DNA from: Winogradskya consettensis
GTDB taxonomy: Bacteria > Actinomycetota > Actinomycetes > Mycobacteriales > Micromonosporaceae
Length of the DNA stretch: 64,000 bases
Direction: 5' to 3'
Assembly (NCBI RefSeq): GCF_018332715.1
Contig: NZ_BOQP01000057.1
Coordinates: 1 to 64,000, forward strand
In this document: piece after piece, positions 1 to 7,605 of the stretch
How positions within the stretch are numbered: position 1 is the stretch's first letter
How the letters are laid out: every line of letters begins with the position of its first letter
Made by a program: the position numbers and the translations under genes
The notes under the pieces: generated by a model
Seen by the model: the letters and a program-made list of their open reading frames with translations, nothing else
The model's database searches: none
What the model was told of the DNA's origin: nothing

Positions 1-434
1 ATCCGCGTCGGCCATCCGCGCCGGCCAGACCTCGGCCCGGCTGCCGGGAACGACCGTGCCACCCTCGCTCGAACGACCCGAGTGGGCGGGAATCGACCAG
101 CTGATCGGCGCCTATACCGCGCCTTCGCGACTCACTTCGGCTCTTGACGGTTGTCGGCAACTCGACCACGATCACGCTGCCACACGCCCCGCCCGCCCTG
201 TTCTACGCGGCTCGGTTAGCCGGGCTCCCCTGTTCCGGAGCCCCCGAGATCGCCAACGACACCGGATATCCGATCGTCATCCGCTCCGTAGCCGGCCAGG
301 GGCCGGTCACCGTCGCGTTCTACGGCCGCACGGGCACGCGCACCGTGACCTCGTCCGCCGATGGCGCCACCCGGACCGTCACCACCGGAGACGACCCGCC
401 CGCGACCGGCTCCTGCCGTCAGCCCTCGTCGTAA
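1..434 (+). pseudogene. VanW-like protein remnant (frameshifted, 5' end off window)
   Basis: The open frame 144-434 encodes the C-terminal half of a VanW-type domain: an ALFYAARLAGLP block corresponds to the TTLFNAA..AGL stretch of that family, followed by ANDTGYPIVIRS and a VTVAFYGRTG strand. Upstream pieces such as IDQLIGAYT and AFATHFGS lie in the two other frames and are separated by stops, so at least two frameshifts or a deletion have occurred. VanW domains are extracellular and of unclear function. The end of the frame overlaps the convergent HxlR gene by 16 bp. Assignment rests on motif resemblance only; it could also be a strongly divergent short protein. Confidence 0.5.
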
Positions 435-811
435 CGACCCTGCGCGGCGAACAATTCGTCACGGTGGCGCCCGAACCAGCCGAGCAACTCGGTGAGCGGC
501 CCGGCCAGGCTCACCCCGAGCTCCGTCAGGCTGTACGTCACCTGGGGCGGCACGGTCGGCTCGACATCGCGGGCAACCAGCCCGTACCGCACCAGCGCCT
601 TCAGGTTCTGCGACAGCATCTTCTCGCTGATCCCGCCCACCCGCCCGTGCAGCGCCGAGAACCTGTACGGCCCACCCATCAACGCCGCCACAATCAGCGT
701 CGACCACCGATTGGTCACCTGATCCATGATCGGCCGATACGCACACTTCTTGTCGAACGTGTCGTTGGCCAGCAACCGCTGCGCCACGCCGAGCTGGTGG
801 GGTTCCGTCAC
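419..811 (-). CDS. HxlR-family winged-helix transcriptional regulator
   Basis: A 130-residue protein of normal HxlR length. Residues about 23-110 form the winged-helix domain: Cys23 precedes an MDQVTNRWSTLIV helix, then RFSALHGRVGGISEKMLSQNLKAL and a wing ending in TYSLTELG. The N-terminal Cys sits where redox- or aldehyde-sensing HxlR members (YodB, HypR type) carry their reactive cysteine, so electrophile sensing is possible but inferred. The start is GTG at 811, seven bases from a near-perfect inverted repeat that is a good autoregulatory operator. The divergently encoded oxidoreductase that HxlR genes often control is absent here. Confidence 0.88.
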   Translation of the reverse strand: MTEPHQLGVAQRLLANDTFDKKCAYRPIMDQVTNRWSTLIVAALMGGPYRFSALHGRVGGISEKMLSQNLKALVRYGLVARDVEPTVPPQVTYSLTELGVSLAGPLTELLGWFGRHRDELFAAQGRYDEG

Positions 812-817
812 GCCACC

Positions 818-840
818 AGCGTACTTCCCGAAAGTAAGCT
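818..840 (-). promoter_or_regulatory. HxlR-type operator
   Basis: On the minus strand AGCTTACTT, five bases, AAGTACGCT form an inverted repeat with 9-base arms and one mismatch. An ACTT-N5-AAGT core is typical of HxlR-family operators. It ends 7 bp before the start of the HxlR gene, which fits autorepression. Confidence 0.6.
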
Positions 841-862
841 GCTTTCCAGCAGTGAAGGCGAG

Positions 863-2566
863 TCATGGTTGCGGTGTTGTAGCGGCAATGTCGCGAAGGA
901 GCTCCTTTTCGCGGTCGCGCAGATCGGCGGCCCGCTGGAAGTCCTCTTCGTCGATCGCTTTCTCCTTGGCGCGCCGGATCCGAAAAATCTCCCTGTCCAG
1001 CTCGGAACCCTCCGGCTCCACGTCTCGCAGGGGCGCGGCGGGGGACTTGCGGCGTAGGTTGGCCGTGACCGGTGTGGGGGTGTCGTCGAGGTCGGCGAGG
1101 CGCCCGGTCTGCAGGTGGCTGATGTCGCCGTTGTTGTCGAGCGCCGCGGCGAGCAGCAGGGGGAGCGACGTGCCGTGCACAGCGACGTCAGCCGGGTCGT
1201 CGAGCAGGGTCTCGTGTCCGGTCCTGATCTCGGTCTCGGTCTTGGCGGACGGCTCGACACGGTAGATCAGCCAGTGCAGCGTCCGGGTCGTGCCGTCGAT
1301 GGCGGCGCCGATGCTGCGGCCGTCGGGCAGGTCGATGATCGTGAGCAGGGCCGGGCGCGTCTCGCCTCGATACATGCGGCCGTGCTCGGCGATCGGGCGC
1401 AGGCGCCAGGCCCCGTCGAAGAGCGTGCCCGAGCCGATCCGCCGGTAGAGCGCGGCAAGATCGGCGGAGGCGTAGAACATGCGCCGGTCGGTGGGAGCGG
1501 TGGTGACATGGTCGCGGATGACCCGGTCGATCACGTCGTCGATCAATGGCTCGGCCGGTGTGAGGTGCCAGCCGGCGATCGGGCGCAGGGCCCCGCCCGG
1601 ATCCTGGGCGACCCCGACCAGACCGGCGTGCAGGGCAACCGTATGGATCTCGCCGTCGTTGACGTTCACGATCACGCGCGAAAGCGTGGCCGGAACGCTG
1701 CTGCTGCGAATTCCGGGCCCGTCATAACCCATCCGCCCTCCGGACGTCAGGTCGCGCGGTTCGTCGAGGGGCAGCTCCAGCAACGGGTTCGGCCGGTCGA
1801 CGCTCCCGCCCCCTTCAAGGTAGGGATACAGCCGCGCGATCCACCCGGTGATCACCTTCGCGCCGTACGCATCAGCAGGGTTGTAGATCCTCCGCCAGAA
1901 AGCGACATCGACGTTGCCGCCCGCCGCCCGCACGAACTGGTCGGCGATCGGCCCCAGCGAATCACCCCACCGCTCCAGCCCGAACCGCCCCAGCCCGTCC
2001 ACCCGCTCCCGGATCCTGCGCCAATCGTCCACGGTCCCGGTCAGCGTGATCTCCGGAATCCCGCAGACACAGACCAACCACACGGAAAAATACGGAGAGT
2101 ACGCATCCAGCAGCACGATCTGCCCCGCCATGCGCTCCACGTCCGTGCTGGTGGAGAAGTCGCACGCGAAGAAGTCATCGACATCGAGCTGGCTGCTCAA
2201 CCCCTCCACCAGCCAGCGCCACGACTCGGCGTCCGTCGGCATCGGCCCGACATGCCGGACCTCGAGCCGCTTACGCCCCGGATGCCCCACGAGCCGAGCC
2301 CGCAGATCCTCCGCGTGCAGCCGCACATGCTGAGATACACCCTGCGCGATGGTCAGCCACACCGCGTCGGGCGACAACAGCAGGGGCCGATGCCCGGCAA
2401 ACGCCTGCCCCACGGCACTGAGCAGAGGATGCACCCCGTCCGGGTCGACGACCGCCACCCCCGGATCCCCGCCCATGGTCAACGCATCCGGAAACAGCCC
2501 ACCGAGCGGCCGCACCGGCAGCACCTCAGCCGCCCGGACCACATCATCAACCCCAAAACTGACCAC
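863..2566 (-). CDS. DUF4419-domain protein with C-terminal UVR-like motif
   Basis: A 567-residue protein. Residues about 30-300 match the DUF4419 pattern (HPLLSAVGQAFAGHRPL, SPDAVWLTIAQGVSQHV, YFSVWLVCVCGIPEITLTG, AFWRRIYNP). The last 45 residues (about 522-560) form a UvrB/UvrC-type UVR helical hairpin with EIFRIRRAKEKAIDEEDFQR followed by AADLRDREK. UVR motifs mediate protein contacts in UvrB, UvrC and Clp ATPases. The function of DUF4419 is unknown to me. There is no signal peptide or membrane segment, so it should be cytoplasmic. The GTG start lies directly behind a GGAG, so an in-frame GTG at 2542 is a possible alternative. Confidence 0.8.
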   Translation of the reverse strand: MVSFGVDDVVRAAEVLPVRPLGGLFPDALTMGGDPGVAVVDPDGVHPLLSAVGQAFAGHRPLLLSPDAVWLTIAQGVSQHVRLHAEDLRARLVGHPGRKRLEVRHVGPMPTDAESWRWLVEGLSSQLDVDDFFACDFSTSTDVERMAGQIVLLDAYSPYFSVWLVCVCGIPEITLTGTVDDWRRIRERVDGLGRFGLERWGDSLGPIADQFVRAAGGNVDVAFWRRIYNPADAYGAKVITGWIARLYPYLEGGGSVDRPNPLLELPLDEPRDLTSGGRMGYDGPGIRSSSVPATLSRVIVNVNDGEIHTVALHAGLVGVAQDPGGALRPIAGWHLTPAEPLIDDVIDRVIRDHVTTAPTDRRMFYASADLAALYRRIGSGTLFDGAWRLRPIAEHGRMYRGETRPALLTIIDLPDGRSIGAAIDGTTRTLHWLIYRVEPSAKTETEIRTGHETLLDDPADVAVHGTSLPLLLAAALDNNGDISHLQTGRLADLDDTPTPVTANLRRKSPAAPLRDVEPEGSELDREIFRIRRAKEKAIDEEDFQRAADLRDREKELLRDIAATTPQP

Positions 2567-2602
2567 CTCCGAACCCTATCGACCGCTGCTGCCTCCGACC
2601 GC

Positions 2603-3031
2603 CTACCTCTGTAGCGTCCTTTGTGGATTGCCAGATGCCGGCTCAGAGATGTCTCGCCGCCCACGGACGTGATCCCCGTATTCATCACCGGCCACCCCTT
2701 CGTTGACCCAGCGGCCGGGATCAGCGCCGGTCAGGCGTTCCGCGAGCAGGAGTGCTTCCCGTTCGTCGCCACAGGTTCCGATTTCGCGGCCCTCACCGGC
2801 ATATGCCTCGTCGACGGGATCCAGGGACCAGAAGTTGGCAAGGTCACCGGCGTTCTCGTCATCCGGGTCCCGAACGGTGTGCAACGAGATCCGGCACTGC
2901 CCGTCTTCGGGGCTGATCGCCACCCATCGGATCGCACGTTCGCCGTGCACCTCCGTGCCGCCGAGGAACTGCTCAACAGCTCTCCCACGTCGCAGAGCCG
3001 TTACGGAGAACTGCCGGGTCAGGTAGCGCAT
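2603..3031 (-). CDS. Hypothetical acidic protein
   Basis: A 142-residue soluble protein I do not recognise. The middle has regular alternating strand-like segments (IRWVAISPEDGQCRISLHTV, then LANFWSLDP) followed by a helical EREALLLAERLTG and a charged tail. There is no signal peptide or transmembrane segment. It lies 36 bp upstream of the DUF4419 gene on the same strand, so co-transcription is possible. No convincing Shine-Dalgarno precedes the ATG. Codon bias fits a real gene. Confidence 0.6.
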   Translation of the reverse strand: MRYLTRQFSVTALRRGRAVEQFLGGTEVHGERAIRWVAISPEDGQCRISLHTVRDPDDENAGDLANFWSLDPVDEAYAGEGREIGTCGDEREALLLAERLTGADPGRWVNEGVAGDEYGDHVRGRRDISEPASGNPQRTLQR

Positions 3032-3048
3032 CCGGGGATCCTAGTAAG

Positions 3049-3414
3049 TCACGGTCGGGCTACTTGCCGAGCACCGCTGCTCATGTCCAGGATGCACACC
3101 GCGTTGCCGAACGGATCCTCCAGAACAGCGCACCGGCCGATGGCGATGTCGAACGGCGGCTCGCGAATCACACAGCCGCCTTGTTCATACGCCGCCACCG
3201 CAGCCAGCACGTCGTCGACGAGGTAGTGCACGCTGACATCGCAGGCGAGGTCCATGGTGTGCAGCACGATCTCGGCGTCGGTCTCCGGCATCCCCATCCC
3301 GACGGACGACTCGTCGTACCAGAGCGGCCGCAGACCAAAAACCCGGGCATAGAATGCCGTGGCCGCTTCGAGGTCACCCACCCGCACCATGACGCAGTCA
3401 ATCTTCCGCAACAT
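3049..3414 (-). CDS. VOC (glyoxalase/bleomycin-resistance fold) protein
   Basis: A 121-residue single-module VOC protein. It begins LRKIDCVMVRVGDLEAATAF, has the FYARVFGLRPLWYDE turn, VSVHYLVDDVLAAVAAYEQG and ends in AVLEDPFGNAVCILD, the usual beta-alpha-beta-beta-beta arrangement. Metal-ligand positions are partly kept (a Glu in ETDAEIVLHT), but a catalytic role cannot be assigned. The start is the ATG at 3414 because GGAGG lies five bases upstream; an in-frame extension to 3489 is unlikely. It lies just upstream of the 2603-3031 gene on the same strand. Confidence 0.85.
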   Translation of the reverse strand: MLRKIDCVMVRVGDLEAATAFYARVFGLRPLWYDESSVGMGMPETDAEIVLHTMDLACDVSVHYLVDDVLAAVAAYEQGGCVIREPPFDIAIGRCAVLEDPFGNAVCILDMSSGARQVARP

Positions 3415-3702
3415 TCCCGCCTCCATGCGCGGCCGGGCTCCCCCAGGAGCGCAGTGGACGAACCGAGTCGGGTGCAGCATGGTCCACAACCTCGCCAGAG
3501 AGCACAGCTCTGGCTGCGTTCGAGCACGGTTACGTCATGACCGCGGGGCCGGGCGCCGAGCGCGACCGTCCGGCACACCGCTCGACCGAACCGGCTCTGC
3601 TTGCCCCGGACTGGTGTGTCGAAACGTCGCTGGCCTCAGGGTGACGGGCACGGCGCGGTCTGCGTCGGTGGTTCACTTGCGGAGGTATGGCGCCAGCGGG
3701 GG

Positions 3703-5232
3703 TCAGCTGATGGGGACGTCGGTGAGGCGGAGTTTGTCGGGGACGTCGAGCGTGACCGATTTTGTGGCCGGAGGTGGGGCGGGGAACCAGAGGGAGAGGG
3801 TTTGGCTGCTGCCGGGTGGGATGGGCCGGCTGAGGAGGCGGTCGCAGAGGCAGCGGTGGTCGCCGGGGTGGAGTTCGTAGTCGAGGCTGTAGGAGGTGGT
3901 CGTGCCGTCGAAGAGGCGGATGCCGGCGGCGCCGTAGCGGGCGTACGGGTCGAATTCGTCGCGGGCGGTGAAAACGCCCTGGCCGAGGAAGTCGTGGATC
4001 GTGGCTTTGTCGGGGCCGACGGTGGTGGCGATCAGGTCGAGCTGCAGGAACGGGCCGCTGAGCCGGGCTCGGCCGGGGGTGAAACGGATCGTGCCGCGGT
4101 GCAGGGGGAGCGACACCTCGACTCCTGCCGCGGCCTTGCCCACGGCGCCTGTTGTCTTGGGTAGCGTGGTCTTGGCTCGCTGGGCGGCGGACCGGCCGTC
4201 GCCTTGGAAGGAGATGGTCACCCGTCTGTTGCGGGCACGGCTCGCGGCGTCGGTGTTGGGCACGGCCGGCTGGGTTTCGCCCTTCGCCGCGACGGTCTTG
4301 GGCCATGTCGCGTCCGGTAGCGGGCCGGTGATCGCTGTGGCGACCGCCTCGGCGCGTTGCTTCGACAGTGTCTGGTTGTGAGCGGTGCTGCCGCTGTCGT
4401 CGGTGTGCCCGGTGACGGTGAGCGGGCCGGCGCCGGCTGCTTTCACGTCCGCCACGGCTGCGGCGATCGTCTTGCCGGCCTGGGCGGTGAGCTGCGAGCT
4501 GTCCAGTTTGAAGAGCACGTCGGTGTCCAGGTTGAGGTCGACGCCGTCAGCGCCGCTGCGGGTGCGCAGACCGACGTCGGAGCGGTCCGAGTAGGCGTCG
4601 AGCGCGGCGCTGACCGACACCGCACCGGTCAGGTCGAGCGGTTCCTGGGTGCGGCCGAGCGAGTCGGGCCCGGTGGGCGGGGCGGGCACCGGGCCGGCGA
4701 CGATCGGCACGTCGGCGAAAACCCCCGCGTAGGGCAGCATCACCGACAGGCTGGTGACGGTGGCCGGGACCCCGGAGAAGGCGGCCTGCAACGGGCGGGT
4801 CTCGCCCCGGTCGATCCGCACCCTGGTGGTGCAGACACAGTTGCCGCCGGCCTCGGCGGTCAGATAGACACGGCGCCCCGCGGTGTCGACGAGGCGGGCG
4901 CCGTCGAACGAGGTCGTCTGCGAGGCCGAGAACTGCCGGCCCACCTGCGCCGAGCCCGCACTTTCGAGCGTGGTGGCGATGCTCAGCACCACGACGTCGC
5001 CGCTGCGGATCAGTGGCCCGACCCCCATGGTGAGCACATCACCGCCGGCGTCGACCCGTCGCGTCTCGATCGGCACGGGCGCGAGGGAGGGGCCGGAGGA
5101 TGACGAGGAGGCGCCGGCCGCGGCAGGAGCCGGACCCGATGAAGCGGGATCGGGTGACGAGGAGGGGGAGGGGGCTGAACATCCGCAGAGGAGCAGCCCG
5201 GCCGCGAGCGCGGCCAGTAACCGTCTCATCAT
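3703..5232 (-). CDS. OmpA-family C-terminal-domain lipoprotein
   Basis: A 509-residue predicted lipoprotein. The first 18 residues are a short signal sequence with a lipobox ending LLCGC (Cys18), followed by a Ser/Pro/Ala linker. Residues about 240-345 form an OmpA/MotB peptidoglycan-binding domain: FKLDSSQLTAQAGKTI, the VTGHTDDSGS signature and LSKQRAEAVA ending in ARNRRVTISF. The N-terminal 200 residues and the C-terminal 160 (with CLCDRLLSRP cysteines) resemble each other in strand pattern, and both look like immunoglobulin-like modules of unknown role. It probably tethers membrane to wall. ATG at 5232 (or 5229) is chosen because GAGGAGG lies 4-7 bases upstream. Confidence 0.85.
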   Translation of the reverse strand: MMRRLLAALAAGLLLCGCSAPSPSSSPDPASSGPAPAAAGASSSSSGPSLAPVPIETRRVDAGGDVLTMGVGPLIRSGDVVVLSIATTLESAGSAQVGRQFSASQTTSFDGARLVDTAGRRVYLTAEAGGNCVCTTRVRIDRGETRPLQAAFSGVPATVTSLSVMLPYAGVFADVPIVAGPVPAPPTGPDSLGRTQEPLDLTGAVSVSAALDAYSDRSDVGLRTRSGADGVDLNLDTDVLFKLDSSQLTAQAGKTIAAAVADVKAAGAGPLTVTGHTDDSGSTAHNQTLSKQRAEAVATAITGPLPDATWPKTVAAKGETQPAVPNTDAASRARNRRVTISFQGDGRSAAQRAKTTLPKTTGAVGKAAAGVEVSLPLHRGTIRFTPGRARLSGPFLQLDLIATTVGPDKATIHDFLGQGVFTARDEFDPYARYGAAGIRLFDGTTTSYSLDYELHPGDHRCLCDRLLSRPIPPGSSQTLSLWFPAPPPATKSVTLDVPDKLRLTDVPIS

Positions 5233-5449
5233 CAGACCTCCTCGCAAGCGGCTCGATACCCGCCACCATAGCGGCGTTCGCCGGCCGCACGCCGACCTCG
5301 GGTACTCCCCTGTGGATAACTATCGGCAGGCCCGGCGGACACTCGAGCCCCCGGACAGCCGCCCGCCGAACAGCCGGACAGCCGGATAGCCGGACGGACG
5401 TTGGTAACGCTGCGAAAGTCTTGAAACGGGTGAGGACCTCCGGGTGAAG

Positions 5450-5546
5450 TGGAGCTTGTCGAGAGTTTGTCCTTCCCGCCCAGCCAATAGTCGTACCGCC
5501 GCGCCGGATGGGCCACGAAGGTGTCGATCGAGGGCGGTGCGGTCAT
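5450..5546 (-). pseudogene. SAM-dependent methyltransferase (DUF574 type) N-terminal stub
   Basis: From an ATG at 5546 about 25 residues read MTAPPSIDTFVAHPARRY then DYWLGGKD, the hallmark start of actinobacterial Methyltransf_19/DUF574 proteins, which normally run to about 260-280 residues. After GGKD the similarity stops and the frame becomes low-complexity sequence. Everything beyond the first two dozen codons is lost. The gap from 5233 to 5587 otherwise holds only short CGGACAGCCG-type direct repeats (about 5353-5400). Confidence 0.65.
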
Positions 5547-5587
5547 CCGGAACCTCCATGTGGACAGCGACGCCGTCATGGAAGGCG

Positions 5588-6871
5588 TCAGCGGTTGTCG
5601 ACGATGCGGCGCATCTTGCCGAGGGAGCGTTCGACGCCGTCCGGCGGGATGACGTCGACGGTGACGCTGACGCCGATGGTGTTCTTGATGTGGGTGGCGA
5701 GTTCCTGGCCGGCTGTGAAGGCGGTCTCGGGGACGGCGCCGGGGCGGCGTTCGACCTTGATGGTGAGCTCGTCGAGGCGGCCCGTGCGGGTGAGGACGCA
5801 TTGGAAGTGGGGGGCCAGGGCGGGCGTACGGAGGATGAGTTCTTCGATCTGGGTGGGGAAGAGGTTGACGCCGCGCAGGATGATCATGTCGTCGGTGCGG
5901 CCGGTGATCTTTTCGAGGCGGCGCATGGGGCGGGCCGTGCCGGGGAGCAGGCGGGTGAGGTCGCGGGTGCGGTAGCGGATCACCGGCATGGCCTGTTTGG
6001 TCAGGGAGGTCAGGACGAGTTCGCCGAGGGCGCCGTCCGGGAGGACCTCGCCGGTCAGCGGGTCGATGATCTCCGGGTAGAAGTGGTCCTCCCAGACGGT
6101 GAGGCCGTCCTTGGTCTCCACGCATTCGCTGGCCACACCGGGTCCCATCACCTCGGACAGCCCGTAGATGTCCACCGCGTGCAGGTCGAGCTGCTCCTCG
6201 ATCTCCGTCCGCAGGTCCTCGGTCCACGGTTCGGCGCCGAAGATACCGACCTTCAGCGAGGTCGTACGCGGGTCGATGCCCTGCCGGTGCATCTCGTCCA
6301 CGATGGCCAGCATGTAACTGGGGGTGACCATGATGATCTCGGGCTCGAAATCGGTGATGAGCGTGACCTGACGCTCCGTCATGCCACCGGAGACCGGGAT
6401 GACCGTGCACCCGAGCTGCTCGGCCCCGTAGTGCGCGCCGAGTCCCCCGGTGAAAAGTCCATATCCATATGCGATGTGTACGCGGTCAGCAGGCCGCCCG
6501 CCCGCCGCACGAATCGACCGGGCCATCAGGCGGGCCCACGTGTCGAGGTCGTCGCGGGTGTAACCGACAACGGTGGGCCGGCCCGTGGTGCCCGACGAGG
6601 CGTGCAACCGGGCGATCGAGGTGCGCGGCACGGCGAACATCCCGAACGGATAGTTGGCGCGCAGGACGGCCTTGTCCGTGAACGGGAAGCGCGCCAAGTC
6701 AGACAGATCCGCGATTTCGGGAGAGTCCCATGCGCCGCGGTAGTGGGGGACGTTCGCGTGAGCGTGGGCGAGCGACCAGCGTAAGCGGGACAGCTGAAGG
6801 TCGCGGAGCGACGAGACCGAGGCGCGTTCGATCGGCTCCAGGGAATCTGGAAGTGGCGTTCGGGATTCCAT
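5588..6871 (-). CDS. paaK: Phenylacetate--CoA ligase
   Basis: A 427-residue adenylate-forming ligase that converts phenylacetate, ATP and CoA to phenylacetyl-CoA, the entry step of aerobic phenylacetate degradation. Visible motifs are SSGTTGRPT (residues 92-100, ATP/AMP binding), YGYGLFTGGLGAHYGAEQLG, YGLSEVMGPGVASEC and a C-terminal SLGKMRR with the likely catalytic Lys419. Length matches the family. The start is ATG 6871, six bases after GAGAGG; a TTG two codons earlier is less likely. It lies 37 bp downstream of the TetR-type regulator on the same strand and is presumably co-transcribed with it, divergent from paaN-E. Confidence 0.96.
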   Translation of the reverse strand: MESRTPLPDSLEPIERASVSSLRDLQLSRLRWSLAHAHANVPHYRGAWDSPEIADLSDLARFPFTDKAVLRANYPFGMFAVPRTSIARLHASSGTTGRPTVVGYTRDDLDTWARLMARSIRAAGGRPADRVHIAYGYGLFTGGLGAHYGAEQLGCTVIPVSGGMTERQVTLITDFEPEIIMVTPSYMLAIVDEMHRQGIDPRTTSLKVGIFGAEPWTEDLRTEIEEQLDLHAVDIYGLSEVMGPGVASECVETKDGLTVWEDHFYPEIIDPLTGEVLPDGALGELVLTSLTKQAMPVIRYRTRDLTRLLPGTARPMRRLEKITGRTDDMIILRGVNLFPTQIEELILRTPALAPHFQCVLTRTGRLDELTIKVERRPGAVPETAFTAGQELATHIKNTIGVSVTVDVIPPDGVERSLGKMRRIVDNR

Positions 6872-6908
6872 GGTCAACCTCTCGTTTCGGCGGCTGATGG
6901 ATGCTGGG

Positions 6909-7511
6909 TCAGTCCCGGATGCTGAGCCCGTCGAAGGCCACGGTGGTCAGGATGGTGGCTAGTTCGCCGGCGTTGCCGCGGGCAGGGCTGTACCACTCGG
7001 CGAGGGAGTTGACCATGCCGAAGAGCACGCGGGCGGCCGTTGCGGGATCGATGTCGGGGCGGATGCCGCCTTCGGTCTGGGCGGCTTTCACCAGGGCCGT
7101 CACCTCGTGGTCGAAGGCGCGGCGGCGGGTGAGCGCGTCCAGCTCCACCTCGCTGTTGCCGCGGACCCGCAGCAGCAGGGTGACGTAGGGCAGGCGGCCG
7201 GCCAGCACCAGCACGCTCAGCCTGATCAGGGTCTCCAGGCGTTCCAGCGCGGTCGCCTCGTCGAGGCCGCGCACCTGGGTCATGGCGTCGTCGAGGCCGT
7301 CGAGGGCGTGGTCGATCGCCATCCGCAGGAGCTCCTGCTTGCCCCGGACGTGGTGGTAGATGCTCGATTTGGTGATCTCGAGGCGCCGGGCCACGTCATC
7401 CATGCTGGTGGCGTCGTAGCCCCGCTCGTTGAACAGCTCCACGGCGGCGTCGAGCACGGCCTGCACGTCATGGCCCGGCCGGCCGCGACGCCCGCCAGAA
7501 ATCTGTGCCAT
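6909..7511 (-). CDS. paaR: TetR-family regulator of the paa genes
   Basis: A 200-residue TetR protein. An N-terminal helix-turn-helix (about residues 20-62) has AVELFNERGYDATSMDDVAR and TKSSIYHHVRGKQELL; the rest is the variable ligand-binding helical domain. By position it is the PaaR-type repressor, whose known relatives respond to phenylacetyl-CoA; ligand identity is inference. The ATG at 7511 has GGAGG four bases upstream, so the longer frame to 7595 is not used. It is transcribed toward paaK and divergently from paaN, and the operator lies in the shared 94-bp intergenic region. Confidence 0.9.
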   Translation of the reverse strand: MAQISGGRRGRPGHDVQAVLDAAVELFNERGYDATSMDDVARRLEITKSSIYHHVRGKQELLRMAIDHALDGLDDAMTQVRGLDEATALERLETLIRLSVLVLAGRLPYVTLLLRVRGNSEVELDALTRRRAFDHEVTALVKAAQTEGGIRPDIDPATAARVLFGMVNSLAEWYSPARGNAGELATILTTVAFDGLSIRD

Positions 7512-7545
7512 CTCGCCTCCAGACAAACTTTTGCCGATAGAGCCC

Positions 7546-7577
7546 TTGATTAACCGACCGAACGGACGGTAGATAAT
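7546..7577 (+). promoter_or_regulatory. paa promoter with PaaR-type operator
   Basis: The operator ACCGACCGAACGGACGGT (7553-7570) fits the palindrome ACCGNCCG-NN-CGGNCGGT; the outer ACCG/CGGT and inner CCG/CGG pairs are exact. It occupies the spacer between a -35-like TTGATT (7546-7551) and a -10-like TAGATA (7570-7575), an 18-bp spacing. A repressor bound here would block RNA polymerase at paaN and probably also the divergent paaR start. Confidence 0.7.
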
Positions 7578-7605
7578 AGGTACAGCCAATCGCAAAGGAG
7601 CGCTG

